The notes beneath the pieces are model-generated. The model was not told where the DNA came from, did no database searches, and worked only from the letters and a program-made list of their open reading frames with translations. Positions 8,326 to 16,390 of a stretch of DNA of 64,000 nucleotides are shown in pieces. Source of the stretch: Alkalihalobacillus trypoxylicola (GTDB lineage Bacteria; Bacillota; Bacilli; Bacillales; Bacillaceae_D); assembly GCF_001590785.1 (NCBI RefSeq), contig NZ_LTAO01000001.1, positions 372,001 to 436,000 of the forward strand, written 5' to 3'. A program made the position numbers and the translations under genes. Every line of letters begins with the position of its first letter. Positions within the stretch are counted from its first letter, which is position 1.

Positions 8326-9645
8326 TTAGTCCATAATACTCTCAACTTGCGTTCTTGCATCTTCTAATGCTTCTTGAGCTGTTTTCTCACCGTTAGCCGC
8401 TAATTGTAAATGTCCTTGAATCGCTTCATCAATTCTTGCCCATTCAGGGTGGCGAGGTACAGGTACTACTTGTTCTGTTAATTCTTGTGCCGCAGCCATT
8501 CCTGGATTATCTGCAAAAGGATCCATGTCAGCAGCTGAAATTCTAGCTGGGAATGTTCCATAATTCTGAGCTGTTACATATTGCTCATCTGTACTTGATA
8601 CATGCTTTAAGAATTCTCCAACCATCTTTTTCTTAGCTTCATCTTCACCTTGGTTAAACATGACATAACCACCGACTCCACCAATTGTCACAGGCTCACC
8701 TGTATCACCAGTTGGATACTCCGCAACCATAAAGTTCATATCATACTCTTCTGTTTGTAGTGAATTAATAGCCCATGTTGCCCAAGGTTGAACGGCTACC
8801 GTTCTTTGAGCTAAGTTAGCAAATGACTGGAAAGTACCTCCGACATCATTACTTCCCATCTCAGCTGGAGCTACTTCATAATCAAACTTCAAATCAAGTA
8901 GCTTTTGTAAACCACTAATAGCTTCTGGAGAGTCAAACGTATACTCAGATAAATCGTCACTTAACGGATAACCACCATCCATAAATAAGAATGGCCATGC
9001 TTCATAGTAACCAGGCATAATATATGTGGAGAATCCATATACACCGTCTCCCGTTAACGCTTCCATTTTCTCAATAAACTCATCATACGTCCATTTGCCA
9101 TCGACTGGTGGCTCTACACCCTTTTCTTCAAACAGATCTAAGTTTAATAGAAGGGTTTGCACACTAATGGAATTTGGCACACCATAAATATGTCCATCGT
9201 GCTCATATGCTTCTACTGCATTCGGTAAGAAGTCAGCCCACTCTTCATCTGTATAAAGGTCATCTGTGTTCTCGATTACACCATCTTCAATATGATTTAA
9301 GCTAATCGTTCCACCACTAATGTCGATAGGAGCTATATCTGGCCAATTTTTCCCAGCGATTGCTACACTCAAACTATCTCCAAGCTCTGCCCATGGCTGT
9401 TGAATAAGTTCAACCTCAACATCCGGATACTTCTCTTCAAATTCCGCCACTTTTTCTTCCATCCAGTGGAATTTGTTCTCATTCTCATCTTCCCAACGTG
9501 GTCCATCCCAAATCGTAATTTTTCCTTTCCACTCTTCCCAGTTCTCAACATCTGTCGAGGAAGTATCACTTCCCCCACAAGCTGTTAAAGCGGTAATCCC
9601 AACAATAACAGCGCCTGCAATCATTGATTTTTTAAATCTTTTCAC
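8326..9645 (-). CDS. Sugar ABC importer substrate-binding lipoprotein
   Basis: Family 1 extracellular solute-binding protein, about 439 residues. The GTG at 9645 is chosen as start because AAGGGGG lies about 7 nt upstream and the product opens with a classic lipoprotein signal (MKRFKKS, hydrophobic core, LTAC with Cys at residue 23). Longer readings toward 9669 or 9804 would add a non-signal-like extension and overlap murQ. The mature protein is acidic and has tryptophan-rich stretches (ENWEEWKGKITIWDGPRWEDE) that may line a sugar site. It lies 82 bp downstream of murQ and heads the importer. The proposed ligand, a GlcNAc-(anhydro)MurNAc disaccharide, is inferred from context only. Confidence 0.9.
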   Translation of the reverse strand: MKRFKKSMIAGAVIVGITALTACGGSDTSSTDVENWEEWKGKITIWDGPRWEDENENKFHWMEEKVAEFEEKYPDVEVELIQQPWAELGDSLSVAIAGKNWPDIAPIDISGGTISLNHIEDGVIENTDDLYTDEEWADFLPNAVEAYEHDGHIYGVPNSISVQTLLLNLDLFEEKGVEPPVDGKWTYDEFIEKMEALTGDGVYGFSTYIMPGYYEAWPFLFMDGGYPLSDDLSEYTFDSPEAISGLQKLLDLKFDYEVAPAEMGSNDVGGTFQSFANLAQRTVAVQPWATWAINSLQTEEYDMNFMVAEYPTGDTGEPVTIGGVGGYVMFNQGEDEAKKKMVGEFLKHVSSTDEQYVTAQNYGTFPARISAADMDPFADNPGMAAAQELTEQVVPVPRHPEWARIDEAIQGHLQLAANGEKTAQEALEDARTQVESIMD

Positions 9646-9727
9646 AAGAATCCCCCTTACTTGCTTCATGATTATATAACATTCCAATAGAAAATTTCTA
9701 TCAGAAGAAATACCATTAATAATGTGC

Positions 9728-10630
9728 TTAAGCACGTTCGATTGCTTTTCTAACAAACCCTTCACTCTGCTGTAATAACAATAAAGCTTGTTCAAAGTTA
9801 ACATTTCCTTTGACCATCACAATCGCTGCTTTCACATCGTTATTCGCCTGTTGAAGACTTACCTCAGCGACTTCTTCTGAAGCACCTGTCACATTCATCA
9901 CAATATTTTTCGCTCTTTCTTTAAGCTTGACATTACTAGCATTTAAATCAACCATTAGATTTTCATAAACCTTACCAAGCTTAATCATTGTCGTGGTTGT
10001 AAGCATGTTTAAAACCATTTTATGGGCTGTTGCTGCTTTTAACCTCGTAGAGCCTGTTAACACTTCTGGACCAACGATGACTTCAATAGCAATTTGAGCA
10101 ATATTACCTAGCTCTGAGTTTTGATTAGCGGTTAAAGCTATCGTGGTTGCTCCCAATGAATTTGCATATTCAATCCCACCATATACATATGGGGTTCGAC
10201 CACTTGCCGCAATACCAACTAATACATCTCCTTTTTGAAAGTCCGCTTTTACTAAATCATTCTTCCCTTCAAAAGGATTATCCTCCACTCCCTCTACAGC
10301 CGTGATAATTGCTTTCGTCCCACCTGCCATAATACCTTGGACAAGCTCCGGATCTGTTCGAAATGTCGGTGGACATTCTGAAGCATCAATAACACCAAGT
10401 CGTCCACTTGTTCCAGCTCCCAGATAGAATAATCTTCCTCCGATTTTCAAAGCTTGATAGATTTCATTGGTTGCTTTTTCTATTTCTGGCAAACAATTTT
10501 GTACAGCTAAAGCAACACCTTGATCTTCTTTATTCATTAGCTGAATAATTTCTAGTGTTGAAAGCTGATCGATATTAACTGTTCTCTCGTTCCTCTTTTC
10601 TGTCATTAATGCGGAAAGGTCAAGTTCCAT
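9728..10630 (-). CDS. murQ: N-acetylmuramic acid 6-phosphate etherase
   Basis: Cleaves the D-lactyl ether of MurNAc-6-phosphate to give GlcNAc-6-phosphate and D-lactate. 300 residues with a SIS fold: LGAGTSGRLGVIDASECPPTF holds Glu85, and AVEGVEDN holds Glu116, the two conserved catalytic Glu positions of MurQ. GPEVLTGSTRLKAATAHKMVLNM is the family signature. The ATG at 10630 has a weak GGTGAT ribosome site close upstream. It is first in the murQ-ABC-nagZ run. No murR/rpiR regulator and no MurP-type PTS gene is present nearby, unlike in B. subtilis. The AnmK product feeds this enzyme directly. Confidence 0.95.
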   Translation of the reverse strand: MELDLSALMTEKRNERTVNIDQLSTLEIIQLMNKEDQGVALAVQNCLPEIEKATNEIYQALKIGGRLFYLGAGTSGRLGVIDASECPPTFRTDPELVQGIMAGGTKAIITAVEGVEDNPFEGKNDLVKADFQKGDVLVGIAASGRTPYVYGGIEYANSLGATTIALTANQNSELGNIAQIAIEVIVGPEVLTGSTRLKAATAHKMVLNMLTTTTMIKLGKVYENLMVDLNASNVKLKERAKNIVMNVTGASEEVAEVSLQQANNDVKAAIVMVKGNVNFEQALLLLQQSEGFVRKAIERA

Positions 10631-10636
10631 GTAATC

Positions 10637-10707
10637 ACCAAATTTCTGTAAATGTGTAATGAAATTTAATTTTATTTTATATTATATTTTCCGAAACCAA
10701 ATTTCAA
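10637..10707 (-). promoter_or_regulatory. murQ promoter with repeated GAAATTTGGT boxes
   Basis: Minus-strand TTGAAA (10702-10707) and TATAAT (10681-10686) with a short 15-bp spacer. The 10-mer GAAATTTGGT occurs twice on the minus strand: at 10696-10705 overlapping the -35, and at 10637-10646 just before the murQ ribosome site. A related half-site, GAAATTT, lies in the opposite orientation at 10661-10667. The placement suits a repressor operator. The regulator is not identified. Confidence 0.5.
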
Positions 10708-10869
10708 TACTATTTTCACATTTTTTTGATTTTTTTTCAACTCTTTTTTTTGTATTTATTAAATAAGTCTTTAAAACTAGAGGGATTTAGCTACATTCTA
10801 CTATCATGAAATATTGAATAGGACTAAAATAATTTTTTGTAAAAATATCATTTATTTTGAAATAATGTG

Positions 10870-10898
10870 TTGAAAATTCTAAATTGTCAACTTATAAT
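10870..10898 (+). promoter_or_regulatory. Sigma-A-like promoter of the SpoIID-domain gene
   Basis: TTGAAA (10870-10875), 17-bp spacer, TATAAT (10893-10898). A first AAAGGAGGAT sits at 10916-10925, and an identical one at 10956-10965 is placed 5-6 nt before the ATG at 10970. The near-consensus vegetative promoter argues against strictly sporulation-sigma-dependent expression. The remaining intergenic DNA between murQ and this gene is AT-rich with no ORF. Confidence 0.7.
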
Positions 10899-10969
10899 GA
10901 ATTCCAATTGATAAGAAAGGAGGATCTTGTTCTATTCTATTAACAAACCGAATTTAAAGGAGGATTTAT

Positions 10970-13900
10970 ATGATAAAGAAAGCGCTTACAAAGTCGATGT
11001 ATGGATTTCTTGTTTTTGTTTTATTATTTGCCCATATGCCTCAAGCTTTTGCTAGTGAACCTTCTTCAGATGATACTACAGGGTACTTTCATGAAAAAAT
11101 TATGTCAAAAGTAGCTAATCATTTAGAATTAGAATTACAAGGAATTCTCCCTCTTGCCACAAATTACACCGTTCATCAAATTAAAGATGGACAACCTCAA
11201 GCAGCCACCTTTTCTGATGTTCGAGTAGGAGCTGAAAATGTCGTAGTCAAAGTCAACTCCCAAAGAGAGATTGAAAAAATTGAGATTTACGGTGATACTC
11301 CTATTGAAAACATCCGAGTCGGTATACATAATACAGGTTTCGGTTCACTTGACCATGAACAATTTCAAGCTCGCTCTTTAGCCGGTCTTACTATAAGTGA
11401 TAAAAAAGCCGAGGAAAGTTTTAATATTTCCGCAAATGAAACGGTAACCATTAAAAATAATGGTACAGCTTTAACCGTTCAAAAAGATGATGAAGTGATT
11501 TATGAAACCGAAAATCGCTTATATGTCCATTCACTTGATGAAGAAGCAAAAATTACGATCGACTCACACCAAAGAAATTATGGTGCACCTAGTTATCGTG
11601 GTTTCTTTGAAATAACAGCGTCTACAAGTGAACAGAAGCTTCGTGTTCTAAATGAAGTCAATTTTGAGCATTACTTATACCAAGTTGTTCCAAGCGAAAT
11701 GCCAGCTAGTTTTGGTGAAGAAGCATTGAAAGCACAGGCTGTCGCTGCTCGTACCTACGCCTTAAATAATTTCTTCTCAACATCTCATGTAGCGAATGGG
11801 TATCAAGTCGTAGATAGTGTCTTAAGTCAGGTATACAACAATGTCTCAGAAAATGATATGACCACCCGTGCCGTTGATGCCACTAAAGGTGAAGTTATGC
11901 GAAGTAATGGTCAATTAATTGATGCTCGCTTTTATTCAACTTCAAGTGGATATAGCCAAACGAAACACGAAACATGGGCAGAAGGTGACGGTACTTACCC
12001 AAGCGCCGTTGTCCCTTATTTAATGGCTGAGACTCATATATATGATCCTGTGACGATGGAACCCATTGAATTTGACACAGCCAATGAAGAAGAGATGGAG
12101 CAATTTTTTCGAGATTTATCGTTACGTGGTTACGGAGATGACTCTCCTTTACATCGCTGGAAGATCGAACTGACAGCTGAAGAATTAACGAGCACCTATA
12201 ATATTAATTTAGCCACACGTTATAACGCTGATCCTAAATTCGTCTTAACCTTGGATGAGAATGGCGAATTTGTCTCTAAGCCAATACCTGTCGAAGGAAT
12301 TGGTGAACTTATAAGTTTAGAGGTCGCTAAGCGCGGTGCTGGAGGTGCTGCTACAGAGCTAATTATCGAAGGTACAGCCGGTACCTATAAGCTTATTAAA
12401 GAATTTAACATTCGTTTCACGACTAGTTTAACAGCCGCGCACTTGGGGACTTCTAATGCAACGATACACCTAGCACCAGGTGGCAGTGAAGATTATAGCT
12501 CTACTCGAAATAATTTAGGTACACTCCCTTCCTCATCTTTTGTGTTGGAGCATACATTCACAGATGATAACCAATTAGAATCGGTCACTTTTTATGGTGG
12601 TGGTTTTGGACATGGTGTTGGCATGAGTCAATACGGTGCTGGAGATCTTGGGAAAAGACTTGGCTGGAATTACCAAGAAATTCTAGAACTCTATTATCAA
12701 AATATAGATTTGGATTATATTTATGATGCCGTTATAGAAGAACCGCCTACAATACCTCCTATTGAAGAACCAATGGAGACTAGCTTCCAGGAAAGAATTA
12801 TGTCCAAAACCAGTTCTTCTCTTGAGTTAGAGCAACAAGGAATACTTAACCTTGCTTCTGATTTCCAAGTAATAAGAATCGTTGATGATGCAGAAGAATC
12901 AGCAAGCTATGCAGATGCTCGTGTTGGTGCTGAAAATGTAACCGTTCATGTCAACAATGAGGGTGAGATCGTTCTAATCGAAATTGATGGAGCTACACCT
13001 GTTGATAATATGCGTGTGGGTATTATGAATCAAGGCTTTGCTTCTATTGACCATGATGTATTTAGTGTCCAATCAGATCAAGGTTTAATGATTCTGGATA
13101 AAAAAGGAGAGGAATCCCTTTCCATTCCCGCCTCTGAAAATGTGACGTTTACAGTTACAAACGGTACAATTTCTGTTGAATCCGATGGACAAGTCCTTTA
13201 TGACAGTACAGAACGTCTATATGTAGAAGCCATTGAGGAGCAAGAACTAGTAAACAGTAATGAATCTAGTTTTCCTAGCCTTACTGTTACGTCATTTACT
13301 AGAGCTCAAGGCATCCCTCATTATCGAGGTGTTTTTGAAATTACTGCTTCACCTACAGATGGAAAATTAAGAATTATAAACGATGTTCATTTTGAGGAAT
13401 ACCTATTTCAAGTTTTACCAAGTGAAATGCCTGAATTTTTCGGCTTAAATGCTTTAAAAGCTCAAGCAGTAGCTGCAAGAACCTATGCATTAAGTGACTA
13501 TTTTAGCAATCGATTCACAGCAGATGGTTACTTTGTTAATGATAGTGTTTTAAGTCAAGTCTATAATAATAGTGCTGAAAACCCTACCTCTACCCAAGCT
13601 GTATTAGAAACAAGTGGCGTTGTGATGGTGGATGAAAACGACCAATTAGTGGATGCTCGTTATTATTCTACTTCCAGTGGATTTGGTGCTTCTAAGCATC
13701 AAGTTTGGTCAGAAGCAGATGGGGCGTTTCCTGGTACCGTCACTCCTTATTTAATCTCACAAAGTCATACATTTGACCCGAATAATCCAGGACAAATGTT
13801 AGAGATTGATACGCAAGATGAGGACATTCTTAACGCATTTTATAAAGATTTATCTTATGAATCTTATGATGGGGAATCATGGTACTTCCGTTGGATGGTT

Positions 13901-14929
13901 GAGCTTTCTCACGAAGAATTAGCTAATACAATTAATGCGAATATTTTTGAAAGATATGAAGCACAAAGGGATTTCGTTTTAACGTTAGATGAAAATGATG
14001 AATTTGTTTCAAAGCCTATTCCTGAAGATGGAATTGGTGAATTTGTTAATATGTATGTTTCAGAGCGTGGCGATGGTGGTTTGGCGATGAGCCTTATCAT
14101 TGAAGGAACAACAGGAACCTATCAAATTTTAAAAGAATACAATATTCGCTTTTTGATTCGACCACGTTCTCAAGATACTGGTGGTGATACCGTTACTCTT
14201 TATCGCGCTAAACAAGGCGAAGGTGAGTATGGAATGCCACTTGACAACTTTTCCATTTTACCTTCTGGATTTTTCAGTTTTGACTTGGAAGATGAGCATG
14301 TCTCTTTCTATGGTGGTGGATACGGACATGGCGTAGGCATGAGTCAATTTGGTGCGTATCAGCTTGGTGAGTTCAATGATTGGGACTACTCAAGCATTCT
14401 AAGCGCCTATTACCCGAATATGAATTTAATTCATTTCGAAGAAGGAACCGTTATAGAAGTACCTGGTGACGGTGACCCGGGTGACGGCGACCCAGGCAAT
14501 GGCGATCCAGGCAATGGTGATCCAGGCAATGGCGACCCAGGCAATGGTGATCCAGGCAATGGTGATCCAGGCAATGGCGACCCAGGCAATGGTGATCCAG
14601 GCAATGGTGATCCAGGCAATGGCGACCCAGGCAATGGCGATCCAGGCAATGGCGACCCAGGCAATGGCGATCCAGGCAATGGCAATCCAGGCAATGGCGA
14701 TCCAGGCAATGGCAATCCAGGCAATGGCGATCCAGGCAATGGCGATCCAGGTGTTGGAGCTCCAAATGACAATGGTTCCAGTGGCTCCAACGGCGATAAA
14801 ACTCAGAATCATCCATTACCTAACACCGCAACCTCTTATTTTAATTTACTATTAATTGGCTCGAGCTTGCTTATTGTTTCGTTTAGCATTCTGATGTTCA
14901 ACAGACGCATTAGATTAAGCTCCGTCTAA
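10970..14929 (+). CDS. Exported protein with two SpoIID/LytB modules and LPNTA tail
   Basis: 1319 residues. A signal peptide (about 1-29, ending AFASE) is followed by two homologous modules of about 570 residues (about 40-590 and 605-1160), offset by 576 residues. Each module has a unique N-terminal region and a SpoIID-type domain with PSEMP (Glu243 and Glu819, at the SpoIID catalytic position), ALKAQAVAARTYAL and GHGVGMSQ (His548 and His1120). A Gly-Asp-Pro-Asn spacer (about 1165-1263), LPNTA (1283-1287), a hydrophobic segment and an RRIRLSSV tail complete a sortase-type sorting signal. SpoIID proteins are lytic transglycosylases acting on peptide-stripped glycan and release 1,6-anhydro-MurNAc ends. 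The gene diverges from murQ, which supports a role in feeding the recycling pathway. Catalysis by either module is inferred. Confidence 0.88.
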   Translation: MIKKALTKSMYGFLVFVLLFAHMPQAFASEPSSDDTTGYFHEKIMSKVANHLELELQGILPLATNYTVHQIKDGQPQAATFSDVRVGAENVVVKVNSQREIEKIEIYGDTPIENIRVGIHNTGFGSLDHEQFQARSLAGLTISDKKAEESFNISANETVTIKNNGTALTVQKDDEVIYETENRLYVHSLDEEAKITIDSHQRNYGAPSYRGFFEITASTSEQKLRVLNEVNFEHYLYQVVPSEMPASFGEEALKAQAVAARTYALNNFFSTSHVANGYQVVDSVLSQVYNNVSENDMTTRAVDATKGEVMRSNGQLIDARFYSTSSGYSQTKHETWAEGDGTYPSAVVPYLMAETHIYDPVTMEPIEFDTANEEEMEQFFRDLSLRGYGDDSPLHRWKIELTAEELTSTYNINLATRYNADPKFVLTLDENGEFVSKPIPVEGIGELISLEVAKRGAGGAATELIIEGTAGTYKLIKEFNIRFTTSLTAAHLGTSNATIHLAPGGSEDYSSTRNNLGTLPSSSFVLEHTFTDDNQLESVTFYGGGFGHGVGMSQYGAGDLGKRLGWNYQEILELYYQNIDLDYIYDAVIEEPPTIPPIEEPMETSFQERIMSKTSSSLELEQQGILNLASDFQVIRIVDDAEESASYADARVGAENVTVHVNNEGEIVLIEIDGATPVDNMRVGIMNQGFASIDHDVFSVQSDQGLMILDKKGEESLSIPASENVTFTVTNGTISVESDGQVLYDSTERLYVEAIEEQELVNSNESSFPSLTVTSFTRAQGIPHYRGVFEITASPTDGKLRIINDVHFEEYLFQVLPSEMPEFFGLNALKAQAVAARTYALSDYFSNRFTADGYFVNDSVLSQVYNNSAENPTSTQAVLETSGVVMVDENDQLVDARYYSTSSGFGASKHQVWSEADGAFPGTVTPYLISQSHTFDPNNPGQMLEIDTQDEDILNAFYKDLSYESYDGESWYFRWMVELSHEELANTINANIFERYEAQRDFVLTLDENDEFVSKPIPEDGIGEFVNMYVSERGDGGLAMSLIIEGTTGTYQILKEYNIRFLIRPRSQDTGGDTVTLYRAKQGEGEYGMPLDNFSILPSGFFSFDLEDEHVSFYGGGYGHGVGMSQFGAYQLGEFNDWDYSSILSAYYPNMNLIHFEEGTVIEVPGDGDPGDGDPGNGDPGNGDPGNGDPGNGDPGNGDPGNGDPGNGDPGNGDPGNGDPGNGDPGNGDPGNGDPGNGNPGNGDPGNGNPGNGDPGNGDPGVGAPNDNGSSGSNGDKTQNHPLPNTATSYFNLLLIGSSLLIVSFSILMFNRRIRLSSV
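14463..14757 (+). repeat. 15-bp tandem repeat encoding GDPGN spacer
   Basis: About 19 units of a 15-bp motif, GATCCAGGCAATGGC with third-position variants (GAT/GAC, GGC/GGT), encoding Gly-Asp-Pro-Gly-Asn; two units carry Asn for Asp. It forms a flexible wall-spanning spacer before the LPNTA signal. Because 15 is a multiple of 3 and the unit has no stop codon in any frame, all six frames stay open, which creates false ORFs here. Copy number is likely to vary by slippage without frameshift. Confidence 0.95.
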
Positions 14930-14945
14930 ATAGCATATCCTAAAA

Positions 14946-14990
14946 AACTGAGGAGCAGATTTGTGAAAGAAACTGCCCTCAGTTCTTTAT
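14946..14990 (+). terminator. Terminator after the SpoIID-domain gene
   Basis: AACTGAGG-A-GCAG pairs with CTGC-CCTCAGTT (12 bp, one bulged A), followed by the U-rich UCUUUAUUG, 16 bp after the stop. Confidence 0.7.
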
Positions 14991-15290
14991 TGATTTCACT
15001 TCTTTCCTCTCCATATAAACAGTTCTTATAATAAAACAAATCCATTTCATTAAAATACTTTCCTGCTCTATCTCAGCTCAATCTTTTCTTGTAGTGATTG
15101 TTATATATTCATAACCAACAAAACGGTCAACATATCTCCGAACCTCGAACATCGATAGGACCTCTTAAATAATAAGTACTCTCCACATTTTCGCAAATGG
15201 CTTCCGTTTACTATAACTATTTATACTTGTATCAACCATGCTCGGTTACAACTATTGCGATTTGAATAAAAATTTTTTTACTTGCAAACG
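14991..15290. other. AT-rich intergenic stretch, no gene seen
   Basis: 300 bp between the terminator and repeat copy A. No ORF with a ribosome site, no strong hairpin and no recognisable RNA were found. Confidence 0.6.
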
Positions 15291-15524
15291 GAACGATTAG
15301 GTTTTTGATTTTCACTTTAAGTAGATACTTTCCGAGGGCTTGTCTTCAGCTAACTCTGACTACGCAGAACTACGTCAGAGTGGATCTTCAAACTGCGCTC
15401 ATCCTTTGGGAGTCACTACCTACCGTTACAATCTACGAGTTGATTCATTTACATTAAAGACATTTTTTATAATAAATGGTCGGTTTTATTCACTTATAGA
15501 GCAATGATGAAATTCACTTAGTTT
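15291..15524. repeat. Intergenic repeat, copy A
   Basis: Core 15291-15441, from GAACGATT to the CTACCTACCGTTACAAT block, matches copies at 42041 and 42224 with about 85-90% identity by eye. It contains a conserved variable-loop hairpin (CTCTGAC ... GTCAGAG, 15354-15380) and a TCCTTTGGGAGT arm. A distal block at 15479-15524 (TTCACTTATAGAGC, ATGAAATTCACT) recurs after copy C at 42407-42452. It is non-coding. It lies upstream of the fru promoter. Confidence 0.85.
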
Positions 15525-15565
15525 GTCTTGAATAAAATACCAAAATTTATAATGATAGTTTTTGG

Positions 15566-15594
15566 TTGATTTTGATTGATTATGAATGTATTAT
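15566..15594 (+). promoter_or_regulatory. fruRKA promoter with TTGAT direct repeats
   Basis: TTGATT (15566-15571), 17-bp spacer, TATTAT (15589-15594), ending about 30 bp before the fruR ATG. TTGATTTTGATTGATT is built of TTGAT-like direct repeats covering the -35 and spacer. DeoR-family regulators commonly bind such repeats, so this may be the FruR operator. Confidence 0.6.
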
Positions 15595-15625
15595 GAAATT
15601 AAAATAAACAAAGGTGGTTCTCACT

Positions 15626-16390
15626 ATGTTAACGCTCGAACGAAAAGAGCTCATTTTATCTTTATTAAAAAATCAAGAAATCATAAAAATACAAGATATC
15701 ATTGACCACACAAAAGCTTCTGAATCAACGATAAGAAGGGATTTAACAGAGCTGGAACAAGAGAAAAAACTAAAGCGTATTCATGGAGGGGCTACTCGTT
15801 ACACAAGTAAAAGAGAAGAACCTACGATGGAACAAAAAACACTCAAAAATCATCACGAGAAAGTAAGCATTGCCAAAAAAGCAGCCTCTTTTGTTCAAGA
15901 TGGTGATTGTATCTTTCTAGATGCTGGAAGCACCACCTTTGAAATGATTCCTTTTTTAAAAGGCAAGGAAATTGAAGTCGTTACGAACGGCTTGTCAAAT
16001 ATCCCTGCTTTACTAGCTGCCAACATTCAAACCCATGTTCTTGGTGGTTATGTTAAAAAAGGCACACATGCTTTTATAGGTCGTCATGCCTTAGAGACTC
16101 TCGCTCACTTCCGCTTTGACTTTGCCTTCCTTGGAACAAACGGTGTTACTGTCGAGGATGGGATTACAACCCCCGATCCAGAGGAAGCTTACATTAAAGC
16201 AAAGGCGATCGCCTCGAGTCGGCAAACCTTTGTTTTAGCCGACCATACAAAATTCGGTGATGTCACCTTTTCAAAAATTACAGCCATTAGTGAGGTCAAT
16301 CTCATCACGAGTGAATGGTTAGAAAAGCAAAATGCGGAGTTAGTAAAAATATTAAAAACAAACACAACTTTGGAGGTTTCACCTGTATGA
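15626..16390 (+). CDS. fruR: DeoR-family fructose operon repressor FruR
   Basis: 254-residue DeoR-type regulator. The N-terminal winged helix (about 1-55) contains ASESTIRRDLTELEQEKKLKRIHGGA. The C-terminal sugar-phosphate sensor (about 75-235) contains FLDAGSTT and TNGVTVEDGITTPDPEEA. The ATG at 15626 follows AAAGGTGG by 8 nt; an in-frame GTG at 15614 lies inside that ribosome site and is rejected. It is followed directly by fruK with an ATGA overlap, and then by fruA. It presumably represses the operon until fructose-1-phosphate accumulates. Confidence 0.93.
   Translation: MLTLERKELILSLLKNQEIIKIQDIIDHTKASESTIRRDLTELEQEKKLKRIHGGATRYTSKREEPTMEQKTLKNHHEKVSIAKKAASFVQDGDCIFLDAGSTTFEMIPFLKGKEIEVVTNGLSNIPALLAANIQTHVLGGYVKKGTHAFIGRHALETLAHFRFDFAFLGTNGVTVEDGITTPDPEEAYIKAKAIASSRQTFVLADHTKFGDVTFSKITAISEVNLITSEWLEKQNAELVKILKTNTTLEVSPV

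Noticed and set aside
8326-9804. 492-residue reading of the binding protein starting inside murQ
   Set aside because: The extra N-terminus hides the lipoprotein signal. GTG 9645 has a good ribosome site and gives a standard signal peptide.
10927-11080. Leader peptide starting at TTG 10927 after the first AAAGGAGGAT
   Set aside because: Only about 3 nt separates the site from the TTG, and the frame would run into the SpoIID gene out of phase. A duplicated ribosome site is the simpler reading.
14463-14757. CRISPR-like array
   Set aside because: Units are contiguous 15-mers with no unique spacers and code in frame for a Gly/Asp/Pro/Asn linker.
14426-14855. Several 119-129 codon ORFs on both strands over the repeat tract
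   Set aside because: They are produced by a 15-bp repeat without stops in any frame. The real frame is the SpoIID-domain protein, which continues into LPNTA and a membrane segment.
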